NCBI RefSeq assembly: GCF_003660165.1
Contig: NZ_CP032829.1
Span: 248,001 to 312,000, forward strand
Reading direction: 5' to 3'
Length of the DNA: 64,000 bases
From: Sphingomonas paeninsulae
Lineage (GTDB): Bacteria > Pseudomonadota > Alphaproteobacteria > Sphingomonadales > Sphingomonadaceae
Below, in pieces: positions 17,091 to 24,467 of the stretch. Positions within the stretch are counted from its first letter, which is position 1; every line of letters begins with the position of its first letter. The notes under the pieces are model-generated. The model was given only the letters and a program-made list of their open reading frames with translations. It made no database searches and was not told the DNA's origin. The position numbers were made by a program, and so were the translations under genes.

Positions 17091-17558
17091 ATGTTCAACA
17101 CAGCCATCATCAGCAACGTTGCCACCTCAATCGTCGGAGCAGCATTCTGCAGCGTCGCCGCACTCGCCATCGCGGTTCCATCGGCCCACGCCGCGGCACC
17201 CGCCGGCTTCCAAAAAGCGGTCGAAGCCAGCATCGACAACAACCTTCGCCTGCCAGTGAATACCGACAGCAAGGGTGTCGCAACGGTTGCAGTCTCGATC
17301 GACGGCAATGGTTCGGTCAGCGATGTGAATATCGTCCAGTCGAGCGGCCATATCAGCTTTGACCGTGAAGCGATCCGCACCGCTCATGCTGTACGCTATC
17401 CAGCGACGGGCAAGCCCCGCACGATGGCGATGGTCCTGGGCTTTAATCAGCCCGCCACCAGCCGTCAGGTTTTACACGGCAAGCAACTGGTCGATGCCTA
17501 TCGCACCGATCGCCGCCAACTGCTTGCTAACAAGACGACTGCTCAGCCCGTTGGCTGA
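17091..17558 (+). CDS. Exported TonB C-terminal-domain-like protein heading the psp operon
   Basis: 155-residue exported protein of unknown role. A signal peptide ends near 'PSAHAAAPA' (about residue 34). The rest resembles the C-terminal domain of TonB: 'GVATVAVSIDGNGSVSDVNI' then 'SSGHISFDREAIRTAHAVRYP'. It lacks the N-terminal anchor and Pro-rich spacer of a true TonB, so it would be free in the periplasm. It is the first gene after the sigma-54 promoter, so it should be PspF-controlled. It is not part of the classical psp set. Confidence 0.7.
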   Translation: MFNTAIISNVATSIVGAAFCSVAALAIAVPSAHAAAPAGFQKAVEASIDNNLRLPVNTDSKGVATVAVSIDGNGSVSDVNIVQSSGHISFDREAIRTAHAVRYPATGKPRTMAMVLGFNQPATSRQVLHGKQLVDAYRTDRRQLLANKTTAQPVG

Positions 17559-17606
17559 GCCATCGTGGTCGGGGCGGCTGGGCTAACCCCTTGCCCATGC
17601 CGCCCC
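17541..17606 (+). other. Two stem-loops between the TonB_C-domain gene and pspA
   Basis: First, GCTCAGCC-CGTT-GGCTGAGC (17541-17560) spans the stop codon of the preceding gene. Second, GGGGCGGC (17571-17578) can pair with GCCGCCCC (17599-17606). Neither is followed by a U-run, so they are more likely mRNA stabilising or processing structures than terminators. They could set different levels of the first gene and pspA from one transcript. Confidence 0.5.
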
Positions 17607-17644
17607 GGCAAACGACAATAGAGTAAGCACACAGGAGTTTTGAC

Positions 17645-18316
17645 ATGGGTATTTTTTCCCGCACCCTCGACATCTTTGCCGCCAACATGACCGACATGCT
17701 GGATCGCGCCGAAGATCCGGCCAAGATGATCCGAATGATCATCCTGGAAATGGAGGAGACGCTGGTTGAAACCCGCGCCTCCGCTGCTCGTCTGATCGCA
17801 GATCAAAAGGAAATGCGCCGCCACATCATGAAGCTTTCGTCCCTTGAAACCAATTGGGAGGAAAAGGCCGAACTCGCTTTGTCGAAGGGCCGCGAAGACC
17901 TTGCCAAAGCAGCATTGGTCGAGCGCCAGAAGGCAACTGACCTGGCCGAACAACTGGCTGGCGAAATCGCCACGCTGGAGGAGTCGCTCAAATCTTCGGA
18001 ACAGGACATCGCCAAGCTTCAGACGAAGCTGCGCGAGGCGCGGACACGGCAGAACGCGATTGCGAACCGCATGGAAACGGCGAACAACAAGCTACGGGTT
18101 CGTGAAGCCTATGCCGGCGAACGCGCTCAGGATGCATTCTCGCGCTTTGAATTGCTGGAGCGCCGCGCCGATCTGGCTGAAGGCCGTGCAGAGGCAGCCA
18201 GCCTCGCCGGTGAGCCAAAGTCGCTGGAGGAAGAAATTGCTGAACTGAAATCATCGGAAAAAGTCGACGCCGCGCTTGCCGCGATGAAGGCCAAATCCGC
18301 TGTAAAGGAAGCCTGA
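17645..18316 (+). CDS. pspA: Phage shock protein A
   Basis: Peripheral membrane protein of the PspA/IM30/ESCRT-III family that coats stressed membrane and inhibits PspF. 223 residues, almost entirely helical coiled coil. N-terminal amphipathic helix 'MGIFSRTLDIFAANMTDML' and the family motif 'DRAEDPAKMIRMIILEMEE' are clear. An AGGAG site lies upstream of ATG 17645. The pspB ATG follows one base after its stop. Confidence 0.97.
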   Translation: MGIFSRTLDIFAANMTDMLDRAEDPAKMIRMIILEMEETLVETRASAARLIADQKEMRRHIMKLSSLETNWEEKAELALSKGREDLAKAALVERQKATDLAEQLAGEIATLEESLKSSEQDIAKLQTKLREARTRQNAIANRMETANNKLRVREAYAGERAQDAFSRFELLERRADLAEGRAEAASLAGEPKSLEEEIAELKSSEKVDAALAAMKAKSAVKEA

Positions 18317-18317
18317 T

Positions 18318-18545
18318 ATGGAAGACGTACTTGTTCCCGTAATGGTCGTCGGGATGCTCTTCATCGGGCTTCCGTGGCTGGTGTTTCACTACATCACCAA
18401 GTGGAAGCAGGCGAAGACGCTGACCGTCGATGATGAAAATCTGCTCGACGATATGCACGACACCGCACGTCGATTGGAGGAGCGGGTAATCACGATCGAA
18501 CGGATCCTGACCGCCGAGAACCCCAATTGGAAAATGAACGGCTGA
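18318..18545 (+). CDS. pspB: Phage shock protein B
   Basis: Small inner-membrane stress sensor that with PspC relieves PspA inhibition of PspF. 75 residues: one membrane helix (about 5-27, 'VLVPVMVVGMLFIGLPWLVF') and a cytosolic coiled coil ending 'DTARRLEERVITIERILTAE'. Length and order match PspB. The C-terminal 'RLEERVxxIERILT' motif recurs in the three downstream genes. Confidence 0.93.
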   Translation: MEDVLVPVMVVGMLFIGLPWLVFHYITKWKQAKTLTVDDENLLDDMHDTARRLEERVITIERILTAENPNWKMNG

Positions 18546-18571
18546 GGCCGGATATATTTAGGAGACCTGCC

Positions 18572-18952
18572 ATGACTGCACGTCGTACTTCGTTCTACCT
18601 CGACAAACAGAATGCCAAATGGCTGGGCGTTTGCTCGGGGATCGCCGACTACACGGGCCTCGAACGGACATGGGTCCGCGTCGGTGCCGTCCTGCTCACC
18701 ATCATGGGCGGTTTTCCGTGGACGCTGATCGCCTATCTCGTAACGGCCTGGGTTGCCAATCCAAAGCCGTTCGGACTGTACGAAAGCGCCGAGGACGCCA
18801 AATTCTGGCAGGGCGTGCGCCAGTCGCCGACCCGTTCGACCCGGGACGTTCGTGCCAAGTTCCGGGACATCGACCGTCGTCTTGCCGATGTCGAAACACA
18901 TTACACCAGCCGCAACTCGAGCCTCGCCAACGAGATCGACAACCTGCGCTGA
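18572..18952 (+). CDS. pspC: Phage shock protein C
   Basis: Inner-membrane partner of PspB. 126 residues. The PspC domain is at about 8-65 ('DKQNAKWLGVCSGIADYTGL', 'RVGAVLLTIMGGFPWTLIAY'). The C-terminal tail 'DIDRRLADVETHYTSR' and 'LANEIDNLR' resembles the tail motif of the neighbouring small proteins. ATG 18572 has a GGAG site 8 bases upstream; an in-frame ATG at 18527 inside pspB is unlikely. Confidence 0.95.
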   Translation: MTARRTSFYLDKQNAKWLGVCSGIADYTGLERTWVRVGAVLLTIMGGFPWTLIAYLVTAWVANPKPFGLYESAEDAKFWQGVRQSPTRSTRDVRAKFRDIDRRLADVETHYTSRNSSLANEIDNLR

Positions 18953-18968
18953 ACGAAGGGGACTTGAA

Positions 18969-19226
18969 ATGAACGACCCAGCAAGCTGGATCTGGGTGCT
19001 AATCCCCCTCGCCGCGATCGGGATTGCTCCCTTCAAGATGTGGATAAAGGTGAAAGAGCGCCAGCTCGACAACCAGACCCATCTAACCGCCGAAAAGACC
19101 GCACAATATGCGGCGCATACCGAACGGCTGGAGGCGCGGATGCGCGTTCTGGAACGGATCATCACCGACAAGGGTATCGATCTTTCCGATGAAATCGAAG
19201 CGCTACGCGACAAGCCGCTCAACTAA
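18969..19226 (+). CDS. PspB-like small membrane protein (psp operon accessory 1)
   Basis: 85 residues of unknown function. One membrane helix at about 6-24 ('WIWVLIPLAAIGIAPFKMWI'), then a charged helix ending 'TERLEARMRVLERIITD' and 'LSDEIEALRDKPL'. The layout copies PspB: short N-terminus, one helix, cytosolic coiled coil. ATG 18969 lies 16 bases after the pspC stop. I infer a subunit or modulator of the PspB/C sensor; no database family is claimed. Confidence 0.75.
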   Translation: MNDPASWIWVLIPLAAIGIAPFKMWIKVKERQLDNQTHLTAEKTAQYAAHTERLEARMRVLERIITDKGIDLSDEIEALRDKPLN

Positions 19227-19250
19227 AAAAACGCTTCAGGGAGATATAAA

Positions 19251-19493
19251 ATGAACCTCTGGGAAATGATCGTAGTCGTGGTGGTCATCGGCGCATTCGT
19301 GAAGATGTACCTGGCCCGACACGGAATAGTCGAAGACAAACAGGGCAATCATGTTTCGATGAGAGACCCCGATGCAGATCGCCTGCGCGAAGAGGTGAGG
19401 ATGTTGAAGGAACGCCTCGCCGTCCTCGAAAGGATTGCCACCGACAACAACCGCGCCGTCGACCTCGACCGTGAGATCGACAAGCTGCGCTGA
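19251..19493 (+). CDS. PspB-like small membrane protein (psp operon accessory 2)
   Basis: 80 residues of unknown function. The N-terminal helix 'WEMIVVVVVIGAFVKMYLA' spans the membrane, followed by a charged coiled coil with 'RLREEVRMLKERLAVLERIA' and 'LDREIDKLR'. The tail is close to that of the preceding gene (LERIxTD and EIxxLR), suggesting duplication. A GGGAG site precedes ATG 19251. Confidence 0.75.
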   Translation: MNLWEMIVVVVVIGAFVKMYLARHGIVEDKQGNHVSMRDPDADRLREEVRMLKERLAVLERIATDNNRAVDLDREIDKLR

Positions 19494-19504
19494 GGAGAAC
19501 AATA

Positions 19505-19735
19505 ATGGACCAGCTTGTCCTGTATTTCGGAATAGCGCTGACCGCGCTGGTGGGAGCGACCATATTATCGCTGATTGGTCTTAGAGCGTTCGCTGGATGG
19601 CTCGATTTCAAACGAGCCGAACTCGACAGGGGCCGAGAACCGGGAACGCCTAACACGGTGGCCCGTATCGACATCGCCGATATGAAAGAACGCCTCCGCA
19701 AACTGGAAGCGATCGCTGCAGGGGTAGATATTTGA
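19505..19735 (+). CDS. PspB-like small membrane protein (psp operon accessory 3)
   Basis: 76 residues of unknown function. An N-terminal membrane helix (about 5-30, 'LYFGIALTALVGATILSLIG'), a short charged linker, then 'DMKERLRKLEAIAAG', a shortened form of the RLxxLExI motif of its two neighbours. ATG 19505 is 11 bases after the previous stop with a GAGGAG site between. Last recognisable member of the psp run. Confidence 0.7.
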   Translation: MDQLVLYFGIALTALVGATILSLIGLRAFAGWLDFKRAELDRGREPGTPNTVARIDIADMKERLRKLEAIAAGVDI

Positions 19736-19759
19736 AGCCGAATCGGTAGAGCGCAGGCC

Positions 19760-20173
19760 ATGCCCCTGCCCGCACTCTCCGACATTCTCGCCGAATATGA
19801 ATTCCTCGATCCCGACGATCGCTATCGTCTGCTGATCGATCTGGGCCGCGATCTGGAACCGATGCCCGACCCGTTGAAGACCGACGCGACATTAGTGCGC
19901 GGGTGTTCGGCAAGCGTTTGGGTTTACCCGACCCGGATGGACGATGGGCGGCTCCACTTTCTGGCCGATTCGAACGCCGCGATTACCAAGGGAATCATCG
20001 CGCTGGTCCTGACGACGGTTCAGGATCGAACACCTGCCGATATCGCCGCGACCGACATTCAGGCCGAACTTGCACCCTTCGATCTGAAGGCACAGCTTAG
20101 TTCGAACCGCACACAGGGCATTCCGAATATGATCTCACTGATCCGTTCCACTGCGGAACGGTTGATGGCATAA
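19760..20173 (+). CDS. sufE: Cysteine desulfuration protein SufE
   Basis: Accepts sulfane sulfur from SufS and passes it to SufBCD during Fe-S cluster assembly. 137 residues. The sulfur-accepting Cys lies in 'LVRGCSASVWVYP' (about residue 49), and 'GIIALVLTTVQDRTPADI' and 'LSSNRTQGIPNMISLIR' are family-typical. No other suf gene is in the window. It follows the psp genes on the same strand but is probably functionally separate. Confidence 0.95.
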   Translation: MPLPALSDILAEYEFLDPDDRYRLLIDLGRDLEPMPDPLKTDATLVRGCSASVWVYPTRMDDGRLHFLADSNAAITKGIIALVLTTVQDRTPADIAATDIQAELAPFDLKAQLSSNRTQGIPNMISLIRSTAERLMA

Positions 20174-20180
20174 GGAGGCA

Positions 20181-20570
20181 ATGCGCACTCTCGCTCTTGC
20201 GGCCCTGCTGGCCTATCCCGCTATGGCGATCGCGTCGACGCCTGCCGATCTGCTAACGATCGGGGGCGCGGCTTTCCCTCAAACCGATATTCTCGATGCG
20301 CGCGCAACGTCGGATGGTACGGGTATGCCGAACATTTTCGTCACGATGACACCTGCTGCGGCAAAACGGCTGGCGTCGATCAGCAAAGCCAATATCGGCA
20401 AGCCCATCGCAATTGCGATCGGTAACACGGTGTTGATGAACCCGGTCGTACGTGACGAAATTACCGGCGGTGTTATCGAGATTTCCGGTATTGCGAGTTT
20501 CGACGCTGCGGCATCAATGGCACGGCGGATTTCGGGGAAAGACCCACTACCCGAAAGTACCGACGAATAA
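20181..20570 (+). CDS. Exported SecD P1-head-like domain protein
   Basis: 129 residues with an N-terminal signal peptide (about 1-19, ending 'PAMAIAS'). The mature part resembles the base of the first periplasmic domain of SecD: 'VTMTPAAAKRLASISKANIG', 'KPIAIAIGNTVLMNPVV' and 'ITGGVIEISGIASFDAAASM'. There is no membrane domain, so it would be a free periplasmic protein. Function unknown. It begins 7 bases after sufE and ends flush against the convergent ferredoxin-like gene. Confidence 0.65.
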   Translation: MRTLALAALLAYPAMAIASTPADLLTIGGAAFPQTDILDARATSDGTGMPNIFVTMTPAAAKRLASISKANIGKPIAIAIGNTVLMNPVVRDEITGGVIEISGIASFDAAASMARRISGKDPLPESTDE

Positions 20571-20861
20571 TCACTCAGTGAGCAGGGCTTTTACCTGAGC
20601 GATCGGTGTTCCTGCGCGAACGACCATCCATTCGCCGGGTTTACGCGAATCGATGACGGTCACTGCATTCTTCGGACACACACCGAGGCATTTGACCTCG
20701 ACGATGCCAAGCGCCGCTTTCCGCCCCTTGCCGATTTCTTTCTTCAGCGCTTTTACAAGACGGGTCTTGCCCTTTTCACCAAAACCACCGTCGATCTTTT
20801 TCGAACATTTCGCACAGACGAGAACAGCGCTGCCCCAGTTCGAGGAAACGCGCTTCAACAT
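20571..20861 (-). CDS. (2Fe-2S) ferredoxin-domain protein
   Basis: 96-residue soluble protein with four Cys as two pairs, 'LVCAKCSKKI' (about 16-19) and 'VKCLGVCPKNAV' (about 59-63), the pattern of thioredoxin-fold [2Fe-2S] ferredoxins. The segment between is Lys-rich ('RLVKALKKEIGKGRKAA'). ATG 20861 overlaps the TGA of the upstream J-domain gene, so the two are probably translated together. Redox partner unknown. Confidence 0.75.
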   Translation of the reverse strand: MLKRVSSNWGSAVLVCAKCSKKIDGGFGEKGKTRLVKALKKEIGKGRKAALGIVEVKCLGVCPKNAVTVIDSRKPGEWMVVRAGTPIAQVKALLTE

Positions 20862-21394
20862 CAGAACGCGACGGTGCGGCGATCTTCGGCGGTGCGCAGA
20901 ACGTCCCAAGCAGCCTGAATACTCCGGAATTTTTCCGCGGCGACAGGGTCGTTTTGCTTGATGTCGGGATGGTTGGCCTTTGCAAGACGCCGCCATGCGC
21001 CGCGCGCATCCTCGAACGTCGCATCGTTATCGAGTTCGAGGATGCTCAGCGCGCGCATTTCATCGCGCGACCGGGTGCCATCGCCGGGACCGCCCCAGCC
21101 ATAATGCGACGCCGCCTGAAAAGCGGTCGCGTCGCGTGTTTCCTCAGCTTCGCGAGCGGCCGCATCTTCGGCGCTCAACCCTTCGAAATAATTCCAGCCC
21201 CGGTTATATTCGGCGGCGTGCATCTCACAGAAATACCAGCGTTCGGGGCTGTTGGGCGATTTCGGGGCGGGCCGATCGCCCTTGTTTTCACAATTATGCC
21301 GGTCGCAAAGCTTGACCTGCGTGGCTTCGCTGGACGTGCCATAGCCGCGCCAGCGTGGGAAACCCCAGTCGAGATTGCGTGAAGATCGAGTCAT
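20861..21394 (-). CDS. J-domain (DnaJ-like) protein
   Basis: 177 residues. The N-terminal half carries Cys/His pairs ('LCDRHNCENKG', 'WYFCEMHAAEYN') that could bind zinc. The C-terminal ~65 residues are a J domain: 'ARGAWRRLAKANHPDIKQND' with the HPD tripeptide, then 'EKFRSIQAAWDVL'. It lacks the G/F and substrate-binding domains of DnaJ, so it should be a type III J-protein recruiting DnaK to a specific client. The overlapping ferredoxin-like gene hints at a Fe-S client, which is inference. Confidence 0.85.
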   Translation of the reverse strand: MTRSSRNLDWGFPRWRGYGTSSEATQVKLCDRHNCENKGDRPAPKSPNSPERWYFCEMHAAEYNRGWNYFEGLSAEDAAAREAEETRDATAFQAASHYGWGGPGDGTRSRDEMRALSILELDNDATFEDARGAWRRLAKANHPDIKQNDPVAAEKFRSIQAAWDVLRTAEDRRTVAF

Positions 21395-21455
21395 TGAAGG
21401 CTATCTAGGGCGGAGCAGCCCTAAACGCCACATCCGTACTGGAAAAAGCACATCG

Positions 21456-21752
21456 TCAGTCGCTGAGTGCTGATACTGCTCGTTCTATCCGCCGCAGACT
21501 AACCGCGCTGGGCGAGCCATTCATTGCACCAGCGGCCGCATCCATGAGCTTTCGCGCACCGAAACTTGCCGCCAGACCTTTCATTCGCTCAGCCGCCGCA
21601 CGCCAATCGTCCCGCGACTCGGCGCTACGCAAGGCGGCAAGATACGACGACGCGCTCTCGAAAAAGACACCGCGCAATTCGGCCATCAAACGAGGTTCAT
21701 CACCAACCACTGCGGCAAGGGCCGCTTCGAGTGCTCCGAGGTCATATGCCAT
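21456..21752 (-). CDS. Degenerate Hpt-like domain protein
   Basis: 98-residue all-helical protein resembling a histidine-phosphotransfer domain: 'ELRGVFFESASSYLAALRSA', 'DDWRAAAERMKGLAASFGA'. In true Hpt domains the last motif reads H-x-L-K-G; here it is E-R-M-K-G, so the phospho-accepting His is replaced by Glu. It therefore probably cannot relay phosphate but could still bind a receiver domain. It is divergent from the large coiled-coil gene across an 82-base gap. Confidence 0.65.
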   Translation of the reverse strand: MAYDLGALEAALAAVVGDEPRLMAELRGVFFESASSYLAALRSAESRDDWRAAAERMKGLAASFGARKLMDAAAGAMNGSPSAVSLRRIERAVSALSD

Positions 21753-21834
21753 GACCAGTTCTTATGCGACGAACGGTTAACGCGGCGTTGCACTGTTCGT
21801 TCGCGTTTCAGAATGAGTATGGTAAACACTCGTC

Positions 21835-24138
21835 ATGAACGGGGGATCGCAAGTGGTCGGGCTCTGGCCCAACCGAACGCCGGACGCGCGCACCGAAGAC
21901 GGTACGCCCGACCTTGCCGCAACCGATATGGAGGTGGGCTTTGATGAAGCCCCGCTGGATGAAGAGCGATCTCGTGACTGGCCGCGCACGATAGCAGCAG
22001 CGATTTGCGCGATAGCTGCCGTTGGTTGGGTAGTTTTCCTGCTGGCGACGCGCGTGCCCGTTTGGCTTGCAACGCCACCAACATCGGACCAGATCGCCAG
22101 CGCTATCGCTGTCGGCTGTGCGCCATTGGCTGTAATCGGCATCCTCTACAGCCTGATCATGCGCGGCGGCAGGGCGGAAACCAGCCGGTTCGGCCTGGTG
22201 TCTGCCCAAATGCGAATCGAGAACGAACGTCTGAGCGCGACCCTGTTGCGTGTGTCCGATGAGCTGGCTCGACAGCGGGTCCTCCTTGGCGAAACGAGCG
22301 AACATCTTTTGTCCCTTGGCGAAGACGCGACACATCATGTGCGTGCGCTTGGTCAGGCGATGGGCGGAGATGTCGATATGATCGTCCGCCATACGCAAGC
22401 GCTGAAACAGTCCGCATCGACGGCGCGCGCCGAGGTGGCGGTGTTACTCAGCGATTTGCCGAAGGCTCTGATTGAAACGCACGAGATGGTCGTTGCTCTG
22501 GAACGCGCAGGCCTTTCGGCGCACGAACAGGTCGGGCAATTGGATGCCCAGCTATCGGTGCTGACGGTCAGGGGCCGGGAAGCCGATGAAGTTGCCGGAA
22601 ACGCGGCGCAGAAGCTGGCGGCTCATCTCGGTCGGATCGAAGGCGTCAGCGCAACTGCGGGAACGCGGCTGAACGAAGCTGCGACGACGATGACCGAAGC
22701 TGTCGATCTGGCATTGAACCACGCAGCGCGTGCGGGCGATGCAGCGCGACAGGGAATGGAAGCACAGGGCGCGGCAATGATGGCACTCGTCGATCAGGCA
22801 CAGGCAGCACTTGCCCGAACCGGCGCGGATTCGGCCCATGCGATTGCTGTGCGGATCGACGACGCCGGGGAGCGCGTGGAAGCGATGGGCGCTCTGCTGG
22901 CGGGCCAAAGCGAGGCGACGGCGCTGTTGATGGCGTCGCTACGCGAGGGGCTGGACAGTCTGGATGGCCGATTTGCGGCCCTCGACGAACGCGGAACGGC
23001 ACGGAGCGAGCGACTGGCTGCTACCCTGTCTTCGCTGTCCGATCATGCGGGAACGCTGACCGGCGCGCTTGAGCGCGGGGCCGGTACCGCCGATGCGCTG
23101 ATTGGCCGGACTGAAAAACTGATGACGGCGCTGGATGCTACGACGCGTGAGATCGACGAGGCCCTGCCCGCTGCGTTCGATCGGTTGGACAAGCGCGCGC
23201 TGGTCAGCAAGGATGTCGTGACGCGCACCTCGCCCGAGGTTGAGGCGCTCGAACGTAACGCTGCATCTGCGCTCGATAGATTGATGGAGGCCGAAGCACT
23301 GCTCGCCAAGCAGCGCGTGCTGCTCGACGATTTTGCAGAGCATACCGATGGACGTCTGGCGGCGAGCGGTGACACTGCACGTGCCTTGCTGAGCGAGATC
23401 GAAAAGGCCGATGGTGCAGCGCGTGAGCTTGCCAATGGTGCGAGTAGCCAGTTGGTGGAGGCTCTGATCCGGGTCCGCGAAACGGCGCAGGCCGCCGCAG
23501 ATCGGGCACGTGATGCAATCAGTCGCGTGATCCCCGAATCCGCAGAGAAACTGTCGGAAGCAAGCCGCGATGCGTTGACCAAGGCAATTTCGGAACAGGT
23601 CGAGGTGCACATCGCTGAACTTGGCGCGACTGCGGAACGAGCGCTGGAGACCGCGCATAAGGCGAGCGACCGGCTCATGCGCCAGATGCTCACGATTGCG
23701 GATACCAGTGCTGCTGTGGAAACGCGGATCGCCGAAGCGCGTGCCGAGGTTCAGGACAATGATTCAGACAACTTTGCCCGCCGGGTGGCCTTGCTGATTG
23801 AATCGCTTAATTCCACTGCGATTGACGTGACCAAGATTCTGTCGAACGAAACCACCGATGCGGCCTGGGCATCCTATCTGCGCGGCGACCGAGGTGTGTT
23901 TACCCGTCGCGCGGTGCGGCTGCTCGATTCAGGCGAAGTGCGGGAAATCCTGCGACACTATGACGGCGAGGCCGAGTTCCGCGATCAGGTGAACCGCTAC
24001 ATCCACGACTTCGAAGCGATGCTGCGCAATGTACTGGCGACGCGCGACGGGTCGGCATTGGGTGTGACATTACTGTCATCGGATATGGGCAAACTGTATG
24101 TAGCGCTGGCGCAGGCGATCGAGCGGCTGCGGGCTTGA
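21835..24138 (+). CDS. Large membrane-anchored coiled-coil protein (TipN-like architecture)
   Basis: 767 residues of uncertain function. A ~45-residue N-terminus, two membrane helices (about 50-74 and 82-105), then ~530 residues of Ala/Glu/Arg-rich coiled coil, and a conserved-looking C-terminal region with 'FTRRAVRLLDSGEVREILRH', 'RYIHDFEAMLRNVLA' and 'LGVTLLSSDMGKLYVALAQA'. Two N-terminal helices plus a long cytosolic coiled coil recall the Caulobacter pole-marking protein TipN, but I recognise this by architecture only. Other options are a scaffold or methyl-accepting-like protein. A terminator follows. Confidence 0.6.
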   Translation: MNGGSQVVGLWPNRTPDARTEDGTPDLAATDMEVGFDEAPLDEERSRDWPRTIAAAICAIAAVGWVVFLLATRVPVWLATPPTSDQIASAIAVGCAPLAVIGILYSLIMRGGRAETSRFGLVSAQMRIENERLSATLLRVSDELARQRVLLGETSEHLLSLGEDATHHVRALGQAMGGDVDMIVRHTQALKQSASTARAEVAVLLSDLPKALIETHEMVVALERAGLSAHEQVGQLDAQLSVLTVRGREADEVAGNAAQKLAAHLGRIEGVSATAGTRLNEAATTMTEAVDLALNHAARAGDAARQGMEAQGAAMMALVDQAQAALARTGADSAHAIAVRIDDAGERVEAMGALLAGQSEATALLMASLREGLDSLDGRFAALDERGTARSERLAATLSSLSDHAGTLTGALERGAGTADALIGRTEKLMTALDATTREIDEALPAAFDRLDKRALVSKDVVTRTSPEVEALERNAASALDRLMEAEALLAKQRVLLDDFAEHTDGRLAASGDTARALLSEIEKADGAARELANGASSQLVEALIRVRETAQAAADRARDAISRVIPESAEKLSEASRDALTKAISEQVEVHIAELGATAERALETAHKASDRLMRQMLTIADTSAAVETRIAEARAEVQDNDSDNFARRVALLIESLNSTAIDVTKILSNETTDAAWASYLRGDRGVFTRRAVRLLDSGEVREILRHYDGEAEFRDQVNRYIHDFEAMLRNVLATRDGSALGVTLLSSDMGKLYVALAQAIERLRA

Positions 24139-24142
24139 AGTT

Positions 24143-24169
24143 CGTCACCCTGAAACGATCAGGGTGACG
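24143..24169. terminator. Bidirectional hairpin between convergent genes
   Basis: An 11-bp perfect stem, CGTCACCCTGA with TCAGGGTGACG, around a 5-base loop. It lies 4 bases after the coiled-coil gene and 15 bases after the DUF1467 stop on the other strand. There is no strong U-run on either side, so it may act as a weak or shared terminator. Confidence 0.6.
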
Positions 24170-24184
24170 GAGTTTCTGGAAACA

Positions 24185-24451
24185 TCAAGCAGGCTTGAAC
24201 ACCGTCAATTGGTCAACGCTCAGCCAGCCATAGATGTAGTTGCCATAGAATAACGCAAACAGGATCGTGGCAAGGATCGTCATTCTGATCAGCACCCGTT
24301 TTGGCCGAAAATTGGCAGGCGCACTTTCGACCTGCCCCGGTGTCTTTTCGACACCAAGTTCCTCGGGCGTTTTTACTCCGAACGGCAAGACGATGAACGC
24401 GCTCATCACCCAGAACAGGACATAGATGGCGAGCGCGGACTTCCAGTTCAT
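24185..24451 (-). CDS. DUF1467 family membrane protein
   Basis: 88-residue inner-membrane protein with two membrane helices (about 5-25, 'ALAIYVLFWVMSAFIVLPFG', and 55-78). The 'FGVKTPEELG' segment after the first helix is typical of DUF1467, a short alphaproteobacterial family of unknown function. It begins 16 bases after rnj and is the last gene of the long nuo-birA-coaX-rnj run. Confidence 0.85.
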   Translation of the reverse strand: MNWKSALAIYVLFWVMSAFIVLPFGVKTPEELGVEKTPGQVESAPANFRPKRVLIRMTILATILFALFYGNYIYGWLSVDQLTVFKPA

Positions 24452-24467
24452 GTCATTGTTTCCCCGG

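Noticed and set aside
17091-17558. The TonB_C-domain gene as a true tonB
   Set aside because: There is no membrane anchor kept after the signal peptide, no Pro/Lys/Glu spacer, and no exbB/exbD nearby.
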